Assembly: GCF_947492555.1 (NCBI RefSeq)
Contig: NZ_CANLNE010000001.1
Span: 1,054,001 to 1,118,000 of the forward strand
From: an uncultured Roseobacter sp.
Lineage (GTDB): Bacteria > Pseudomonadota > Alphaproteobacteria > Rhodobacterales > Rhodobacteraceae
Direction of reading: 5' to 3'
DNA length: 64,000 bases
Shown one piece after another: positions 60,103 to 64,000 of the stretch; within the stretch, counting starts at the first letter, position 1, and each line of letters begins with the position of its first letter. The notes beneath the pieces were generated by a model. The model searched no databases. It had not been told where the DNA came from and saw nothing but the letters and a program-made list of their open reading frames with translations. The position numbers were made by a program, and so were the translations under genes.

Positions 60103-60888
60103 TTATTCCACGCCCAGCACATCCGGTGTTTGCCACGCCAGATGCTGTCCACCATCTACGCAGAGCAACTGACCGGTGACGGCAGGAGCATCCAGAAAAT
60201 AGCCGAGCGCCGCAGTCATATCCTGTGTGTTCGAGCCCCTTTCCAGCGTGGTCGCTGCACGCTGTTTGGCAAAGTGTTCTGCCGATTGGCGCCCCCCCCG
60301 CAGCGTCGGGCCCGGCCCGATGGCGTTGACCCGGATCGCCGGAGCGAGGGCCTGGGCCGCGGTTTGTGTCAGCGCCCAGAGACCCATTTTGGCGAGCGTG
60401 TAGGTCATGAACTCCGGGGTCAGCTTGCGAACCCGCTGATCGATCATGTTCACGATAAGGCCTGCCGCCCGTGGCTCCCCTGCGTCATCGATCATCGGTG
60501 CGAGCCCCTGCGCCGCCACGCGCTGCATCAACAGAAAGGGCGCGCGCAAATTGCTCTGCATATGGCGATCCCAGTTCTCCCGCGTTGCGGTTGCCAGCGT
60601 ATCATATTCAAAGATCGAGGCGTTATTTACCAGACAGGTCACAGGTTCATCGAACGCCTTCACAGCCGCGTCAAAGAGCGCCCCGGTCTCCGCATCCTTC
60701 AACAGATCGGCCTGCAGTGCCACGGCCCGGCCCCCTGCAGCCTCGATACCGGATACCGTCTCCTGCGCGCCCTGATGGGAAGAGGCGTAGTGCACCGCCA
60801 CATCAAACCCCCGCCCTGACAGATAAAGCGCGATTGCGCGTCCGATCCGGTGCCCCGCACCGGTTACCAATGCTGTCGCCATGCCCAC
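60103..60888 (-). CDS. SDR family oxidoreductase
   Basis: ALVTGAGHRIGRAIALYLSGRGFDVAVHYASS...YTLAKMGLWALTQTAAQALAP. Confidence 0.92.
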   Translation of the reverse strand: MGMATALVTGAGHRIGRAIALYLSGRGFDVAVHYASSHQGAQETVSGIEAAGGRAVALQADLLKDAETGALFDAAVKAFDEPVTCLVNNASIFEYDTLATATRENWDRHMQSNLRAPFLLMQRVAAQGLAPMIDDAGEPRAAGLIVNMIDQRVRKLTPEFMTYTLAKMGLWALTQTAAQALAPAIRVNAIGPGPTLRGGRQSAEHFAKQRAATTLERGSNTQDMTAALGYFLDAPAVTGQLLCVDGGQHLAWQTPDVLGVE

Positions 60889-60894
60889 TCCCTC

Positions 60895-61845
60895 CTAGCT
60901 GAGCACGATCACCAGATAGGTCACGTAGAGACCACTCAGGATCACGCCCCAGAACCGCGTGATGTTCCAGCTTAGATAGACGAAAGGAAGCAAAAGGACA
61001 GAGGCCCCCAGCATGACCCAGAGATCGAAGGCCAGGAACCCGGGATCAACAGGGATTGGCCCCACGAAACTGGCGATCCCGATGATGGCCAGCAGGTTGA
61101 ACATGTTGGACCCGATAACATTGCCCAGGGCGACATCTGCCTGCCGACGCAACGCCGCCATCACCGTCGTGGCCAGTTCCGGCAGCGAGGTACCGATCGC
61201 GACCAGCGTCAAACCGATCACAGTATCTGAAACGCCGTATTGCTTGGCAATGATGGTCGCATTGTCCACGAGCAGATCGGCCCCCAGAGGCAGGCCGATC
61301 AATCCCAGCACCAGAAAGACGACGATGCGCCACCAAGGCATATCCGGATCAGCGCCCTCAGGCTCATCGTCGGGCGCGCCCTTGCAAGCCTGACGATGCA
61401 GGTGCGCGTCCCGAAATGCATCCCCCAGCATCAAGGCAAGCCCCAAGAGCAACACCGTGCCCGCGATCCAGTCGAACACCCCGCGAAACGCCAGTGCAAT
61501 AAACAGCAGGCTCGCCGCAATCATGATGTTGTAGGTCTTGCGGGTATTGCACTCAGCCGTGTGCATTGTCGCGAGCAAGGCAGGCACGCCGAGCACCAGC
61601 AGGATGTTGGCGGTGTTCGAGCCCACAACGTTCCCCAGTGCCAGCCCTGGTGCGTTGTCCCGGATGGCCTGCACGGAGATCAGCAGTTCAGGCGCGGATG
61701 TTCCAAAAGCGACGATTGTCAGGCTGACAATCAGTGCAGGCACACCGAGGCGCAGCGATACATTGACCGCACCCTTGACCAGCGCGTCCCCGGCCAGCAG
61801 CAACAGCACAAGGCCGAAGCCGCACAGGAGCCAGGGCATGATCAT
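60895..61845 (-). CDS. CaCA-family calcium/sodium exchanger
   Basis: VSLTIVAFGTSAPELLISVQA...GLALGNVVGSNTANILLVLG and second repeat GLTLVAIGTSLPELATTV...ALGNVIGSNMFNLLAIIG. Confidence 0.95.
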   Translation of the reverse strand: MIMPWLLCGFGLVLLLLAGDALVKGAVNVSLRLGVPALIVSLTIVAFGTSAPELLISVQAIRDNAPGLALGNVVGSNTANILLVLGVPALLATMHTAECNTRKTYNIMIAASLLFIALAFRGVFDWIAGTVLLLGLALMLGDAFRDAHLHRQACKGAPDDEPEGADPDMPWWRIVVFLVLGLIGLPLGADLLVDNATIIAKQYGVSDTVIGLTLVAIGTSLPELATTVMAALRRQADVALGNVIGSNMFNLLAIIGIASFVGPIPVDPGFLAFDLWVMLGASVLLLPFVYLSWNITRFWGVILSGLYVTYLVIVLS

Positions 61846-62012
61846 GCATTTCCACCTTTGCCGCAGGAACAGGGACCACGTCCAATCTGATACCGCCCGC
61901 AGCGGCGGCATTTGGCATTTTCAAGGCGTTTACCCCCCAGCCAGTGCATCTTGCCGAACATCGCAAGGACGCCCATGACGACCAGGAAAAGGGTGACGAT
62001 CTTGAAAATCAT
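61842..62012 (-). CDS. small protein (56 aa), N-terminal TM and zinc-ribbon-like cysteines; not in the ORF track
   Basis: MIFKIVTLFLVVMGVLAMFGKMHWLGGKRLENAKCRRCGRYQIGRGPCSCGKGGNA*; ATGA overlap with the exchanger start. Confidence 0.8.
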   Translation of the reverse strand: MIFKIVTLFLVVMGVLAMFGKMHWLGGKRLENAKCRRCGRYQIGRGPCSCGKGGNA

Positions 62013-62017
62013 AAAAT

Positions 62018-62815
62018 CTATAGCCCGAACTGCGCAAAGGCGCTGCGCTCTTCGATGCCGTGCAGCGCATCGCCCATGATCTGCGCGCCAAAGCGGGCGA
62101 GGAAAGGTTTGCGCACGCCGTAGCGGCGGAACTTCACCTTCTCGCCAAAACGCTCCTGCATCATCGGCTTGAGGTGCCCGATCCCGTCGATCAGCCCCAG
62201 ATCAACCGCTTTGCGTGCTAGCCAGATCTCACCAGTGAAAAGGTCGCGATCTTCCGGAAGCTTGCCCTTGCGCCGCGCGGTCACGTGATCCTTGAAGTTG
62301 ACGTGGATGTCTTCCAGCAGCTCTTTCAGCCGCGCGACATCTTCGGGGTTCTCCGGGCGGAACGGGTCGAGCATGGATTTCGACTTGCCGGCTGTATAAA
62401 CGCGCCGCTCGATGCCCTGCTTGACCAGAAATTCATGCGCCCCAAAAGAAGCCGAGATCACCCCGATGGAGCCAACAACAGAACTGTCATCGGCATAAAT
62501 CTCATCCGCTGCCGTGGCCAGCCAATAGCCACCGGATGCCGCGACATCCTCGACAAAGGCGATCACCGGCACGTCCTTCTCCTCGGCCAGCCGTCGGATG
62601 CGGCTGCCGATGAGCGAGGATTGCACAGCACTTCCGCCGGGCGAGTTCACTTCCAGCACCACCGCATCCGGTTTGCCGCGTGAAAATGCCTTTTCGATGA
62701 CGGGGCCGAGGCTTGCGTCATTGAGGGCGCCGCGCCCGGAGGCGCTGATCATGCCCGACAGACGAATGATCGCGACCGTGGGGTCCGATTTTACAAAGGG
62801 TATCCAGCGTTTCAT
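62018..62815 (-). CDS. S49 family (SppA/SohB-like) serine peptidase
   Basis: VAIIRLSGMISASG...VLEVNSPGGSAVQSSLIGSRIR...FVEDVAASGGYWLATAADEIYADDSSVVGSIGVI. Confidence 0.95.
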   Translation of the reverse strand: MKRWIPFVKSDPTVAIIRLSGMISASGRGALNDASLGPVIEKAFSRGKPDAVVLEVNSPGGSAVQSSLIGSRIRRLAEEKDVPVIAFVEDVAASGGYWLATAADEIYADDSSVVGSIGVISASFGAHEFLVKQGIERRVYTAGKSKSMLDPFRPENPEDVARLKELLEDIHVNFKDHVTARRKGKLPEDRDLFTGEIWLARKAVDLGLIDGIGHLKPMMQERFGEKVKFRRYGVRKPFLARFGAQIMGDALHGIEERSAFAQFGL

Positions 62816-62884
62816 GTGACCCCATGTAGAATGGCGACCCCCGGCAAACAAGGAGGCGCGTAAGGAGAGTTTTATCCTGCGTCT

Positions 62885-63646
62885 TTATTGCCGGATGCGC
62901 CACCCGGATTTGAAAATCCAGCCGATGACCAGAAGGCAGGCCAGCGTGAACCCGGCAATCGCCAGCAGGGACAGGGCAATCGGCACATCCGCGCTGCCGA
63001 AAAATGCCCAGCGAAATCCCGAGATCAGGTAAACCACAGGGTTGAAGTAGGAAATCGTCTGCCACACCGGCGGCAGCATTGAAATTGAATAGAAAGCGCC
63101 GCCCAGGAACACCAGCGGCGTGACCACCAGCAGAGGCACCAGCTGCAGCTGTTCGAAGTTGCCCGCCCAGATGCCGATGATGAAGCCCAAGAGCGAAAAG
63201 CTCAGGCAGGTCAGCAACAGGAACGAAACCATGGCCAGCGGATGCGCGATGGTCACATCGACAAAGAAGAAGGCGGTGATCAGGATGATGACCCCGATGA
63301 ACAGCGCCTTGGTGGCCGCCGCCCCGACGTAGCCCGCCACGATTTCGAGGAAATTCACCGGCGCCGAGAGCAGCTCGTAAATCGTGCCGATGAACTTGGG
63401 GAAATAGATCCCGAAAGACGCGTTGGAAATCGCCTGGGTGATCACCGACAGCATGATCAGCCCCGGCACGATGAAGGCACCGTAGCTCACGCCTTCGATC
63501 TCCTGGATGCGGCTGCCGATGGCCGCCCCGAAGACCACGAAATAGAGCGAGGTCGAGAGCACGGGCGAAATCAGGCTCTGCGCCAGCGTGCGGAAGAACC
63601 GCGCCATCTCGAAGAGATAGATCGCCCTGATCGCGGTCCAGTTCAT
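62885..63646 (-). CDS. ABC-2 type transporter permease
   Basis: Six-TM ABC-2 permease; [30 protein letters not shown]; overlaps the ATPase gene. Confidence 0.92.
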   Translation of the reverse strand: MNWTAIRAIYLFEMARFFRTLAQSLISPVLSTSLYFVVFGAAIGSRIQEIEGVSYGAFIVPGLIMLSVITQAISNASFGIYFPKFIGTIYELLSAPVNFLEIVAGYVGAAATKALFIGVIILITAFFFVDVTIAHPLAMVSFLLLTCLSFSLLGFIIGIWAGNFEQLQLVPLLVVTPLVFLGGAFYSISMLPPVWQTISYFNPVVYLISGFRWAFFGSADVPIALSLLAIAGFTLACLLVIGWIFKSGWRIRQ

Positions 63647-64000
63647 GACGTGGCCTCCTCTTCTTCGTGCACGAGACCGACAAAGATATCCTCAAGGCTG
63701 CTCTGCCGGGTGACCACGTCGCGCAGCACCAGACCGGCTTCGGAGACATCGCGCAGCAGCTTGGTGATGCCGGTGCGCTCGGCCCGGGTGTCATAGCTGT
63801 AGGTCAGCGTGCGCCCGCCATCGCAAAGCGTCAGGTCGTAGGACGCCAGCGCCTCGGGCACATTCTCCAGCGGCGCAGACAGCTGCACGTCGAGCTGTTT
63901 CTGCCCCATGCGCGCCATCAGCCGCGCCTTGTCCTCGACCAGCAGCAACTCGCCCTTGGCGATCACGCCAACACGGTCTGCAATTGCCTCGGCCTCCTCG
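63643..64000 (-). CDS. ABC transporter ATP-binding protein, C-terminal part (N-terminus beyond window)
   Basis: [35 protein letters not shown] runs to the window edge. Confidence 0.92.
   Translation of the reverse strand, partial: EEAEAIADRVGVIAKGELLLVEDKARLMARMGQKQLDVQLSAPLENVPEALASYDLTLCDGGRTLTYSYDTRAERTGITKLLRDVSEAGLVLRDVVTRQSSLEDIFVGLVHEEEEATS

Noticed and set aside
59886-60155. 89-aa minus-strand ORF in the AT-rich island
   Set aside because: No start context or recognisable domain; overlaps inverted repeats and the SDR 3' end.
1-64000. CRISPR arrays, rRNA genes, prophage modules, restriction or toxin-antitoxin systems
   Set aside because: None recognised by reading the sequence and ORF translations.

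Overview
64 kb window from a high-GC alphaproteobacterium, most likely a roseobacter-type Rhodobacteraceae (inferred from gene content and order, not a database search). Most of it is ordinary chromosome: a CoA-transferase, a glucan cluster (opgC-opgG-opgH), an RND efflux pair, class II RNR (nrdJ), hisS-hisZ-hisG, dnaE, xdhABC plus a BMP-type ABC importer, rsmE/GNAT/gshA, ubiA, moaE-moaD-pgsA-uvrC, a CaCA exchanger, an S49 peptidase and an ABC-2 exporter. Roughly 20.2-28 kb is a mosaic accessory region (LysE, CGNR regulator, AzlCD, SDR, IS3 remnant, MerR cassette, degraded genes). No complete new defence, CRISPR or phage system was seen. Best leads: (1) a 34-nt dispersed element in three copies, always in the sense orientation of its host gene, two of them after stop codons and one in frame inside xdhB; (2) a tRNA-like gene with intact tRNA hallmarks but a 31-nt anticodon loop, lying between a 14-bp hairpin and nrdJ, with NrdR-box-like sequences upstream; (3) tandem TATAACC-N8-GGTTAKA operators between a CGNR regulator and azlCD; (4) a MerR-type 19-bp-spacer promoter driving an overlapping MerR-SDR-'solute-binding protein without signal peptide' cassette; (5) an AT-rich intergenic island beside uvrC with nested inverted repeats and DnaA-box-like sequences. 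All coordinates and alignments were done by eye.
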